DNA of 64,000 nt from contig JAHBTS010000001.1 in NCBI GenBank assembly GCA_019638515.1, positions 682,001 to 746,000 on the forward strand, written 5' to 3'. Positions 63,224 through 64,000 of the stretch are shown piece by piece (the stretch's first letter is position 1; every line of letters begins with the position of its first letter). Source of the stretch: Chitinophagales bacterium. Its GTDB lineage: Bacteria > Bacteroidota > Bacteroidia > Chitinophagales > LD1. A model generated the notes under the pieces. It worked only from the letters and a program-made list of their open reading frames with translations. It did no database searches and was not told the DNA's origin. The position numbers were made by a program, and so were the translations under genes.

Positions 63224-63829
63224 ATGGCTCGCTATACCGGACCAAAAACAAAGATTGCCCGTAAATTCGGAGAAGCAATTTTCGGATTTGATAAAAATTT
63301 TGAAAAGAGAAGCTACCCTCCAGGTCAGCATGGACTTTCTAAGAAACGTAAAACAAAGAGTGAATACTCTTTGCAGCTTAGTGAAAAGCAAAAAGCTAAA
63401 TATACTTATGGTTTATTGGAGCGCCAATTCCGCAAAGTATTCGATAAAGCTGTACGCAAAAAAGGTGTAACAGGTGAAAACTTGTTGAAATTCTTAGAAG
63501 CTCGCTTAGATAATACTGTTTACCGCCTTGGATTTGCAGCCAGCAGAATGCAGGCTCGCCAGTTGGTTTCGCATAAGCATATTACAGTAAATGGTGAAGT
63601 AGTTAACATTGCTTCTTTCCAATTAAAACCGGGCGATAAAGTTGCGCTTCGTGAGCGTAGCAAAAATTTAGAAATTGTACAAAATGCAATGAGTGGTCGC
63701 TCTAAAAAGTTCAATTGGTTGGTAATGGACGAAAAGGCAGTGGAAGGTACATTTGTTGATTTTCCTGAAAGAGATCAAATTCCGGAAAATATCAATGAAC
63801 AGTTAATTGTAGAGTTATACTCAAAATAA
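63224..63829 (+). CDS. rpsD: 30S ribosomal protein S4
   Basis: S4 starts 30S assembly and in many bacteria represses its own operon. The 201-residue protein begins [15 protein letters not shown] and has the S4 RNA-binding domain ([10 protein letters not shown], about 90-155). The N-terminus lacks the zinc cysteines. Its usual place is the alpha operon with rpsM, rpsK, rpoA and rplQ, none of which is beside it here. A terminator follows 26 bp after the stop. Confidence 0.97.
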   Translation: MARYTGPKTKIARKFGEAIFGFDKNFEKRSYPPGQHGLSKKRKTKSEYSLQLSEKQKAKYTYGLLERQFRKVFDKAVRKKGVTGENLLKFLEARLDNTVYRLGFAASRMQARQLVSHKHITVNGEVVNIASFQLKPGDKVALRERSKNLEIVQNAMSGRSKKFNWLVMDEKAVEGTFVDFPERDQIPENINEQLIVELYSK

Positions 63830-63855
63830 TATAAAAACTCTTTTGTTCAGAACGG

Positions 63856-63880
63856 AGGCTGCCTTAGGGCGGCCTTTTTT
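63856..63880 (+). terminator. Rho-independent terminator of the ribosomal protein operon
   Basis: AGGCTGCC (63856-63863) pairs with GGCGGCCT (63868-63875) with one G-U pair and a four-base loop, followed by TTTTT to 63880. It ends the rpsC-rpsD transcript. Confidence 0.88.
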
Positions 63881-63919
63881 ATTATATATTGGAACAAACC
63901 GAAAAGATGGGAAAAAGAA

Positions 63920-63950
63920 AAGCCCTTCAACAATTTCTGCTGAAGGGCTT
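63920..63950 (-). terminator. Terminator of the minus-strand gene at the right edge
   Basis: A perfect 10-bp inverted repeat, AAGCCCTTCA (63920-63929) and TGAAGGGCTT (63941-63950), has an 11-base loop. On the minus strand it is followed by TTTTCTTTTT, so it reads as a terminator for the gene that ends at 63958. Confidence 0.78.
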
Positions 63951-63957
63951 TGTTTGA

Positions 63958-64000
63958 TTATTTATTGCCTAAGGCAATAATAAATTGCTTAGTGGAATTG
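63958..64000 (-). CDS. C-terminal fragment of an unidentified minus-strand gene
   Basis: The minus strand is open from the window edge for 13 full codons to a TAA at 63960-63958 and reads N-S-T-K-Q-F-I-I-A-L-G-N-K. A terminator on the same strand starts 7 bp after the stop, which supports a real gene end. The fragment is too short for me to name a family. It shows that the ribosomal operon is closed by a convergent neighbour and not continued by rpoA or rplQ. Confidence 0.5.
   Translation of the reverse strand, partial: NSTKQFIIALGNK

Noticed and set aside
63962-63980. 19-bp palindrome at the right edge considered as a terminator or operator
   Set aside because: It falls inside the last codons of the minus-strand gene and has no T-run; the hairpin at 63920-63950 is the better terminator.

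Overview
The window looks like the chromosome of a Bacteroidota bacterium, probably near Chitinophagales/Sphingobacteriia, though the order is only a guess. Support comes from Bacteroidota-type promoters (TTG, about 20 bp, TAnnTTTG), start codons without Shine-Dalgarno sequences, a PorP/SprF protein of the type IX secretion system (T9SS), a subtilase ending in a T9SS sorting domain, a DUF6029-like outer-membrane protein, many lipoproteins, and AT-rich, tightly packed genes. I saw no rRNA, tRNA, CRISPR array, prophage or insertion sequence, and no gene-free stretch longer than about 300 bases.

Left part (1-22.9 kb). A minus-strand respiratory cluster encodes an outer-membrane porin, a copper nitrite reductase lipoprotein (NirK), a SUMF1-fold lipoprotein, a SCO-type copper chaperone and the start of an Rrf2-family regulator. 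A near-perfect 18-bp palindrome lies upstream of it. Next come a T9SS-exported subtilase, hflX and a DUF6029-like barrel protein. The plus strand then carries dusB, ccmB, an unusually long ccmC, a ccmD-like gene and an aminotransferase. A PlsB-like acyltransferase and hutH follow on the minus strand. An unknown small protein, a secreted glycosidase-like protein and a large NtrY-like histidine kinase follow on the plus strand.

Centre (23.0-39.8 kb). This is a polysaccharide locus of 15 genes in one direction, most of them a few bases apart or overlapping. It encodes a WecE-type sugar aminotransferase, a NodU-type carbamoyltransferase with its SxtJ-like partner, a Wzm/Wzt ABC exporter with a C-terminal glycan-reading domain, an AsnB-type amidotransferase, six glycosyltransferases, a membrane acyltransferase, a GNAT protein and a NodB-type deacetylase. 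The likely product is an ABC-exported glycan carrying amino, carbamoyl, amide and acyl decorations. Two more sugar-nucleotide genes (a UXS-like epimerase and rfbA) lie at 57.8-59.7 kb next to a previously unlisted 38-residue Cys/Lys-rich peptide gene.

Right part (39.8-64 kb). Mostly housekeeping and envelope genes: flavodoxin, an RsmF-like methyltransferase, kdsB, an NfeD protease, a LysM protein, ligA, a FAD oxidoreductase, YceI, mnmD, a PIG-L deacetylase, an M1 peptidase with a probable barrel domain, and PorP/SprF. The window ends with a truncated ribosomal protein operon, rpsC-rplP-rpmC-rpsQ-rplN-rplX joined directly to rpsD. It has its own promoter and terminator, and the usual genes between rplX and rpsD are absent. 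Five of the six convergent gene junctions in the window have gaps of 0-9 bp.
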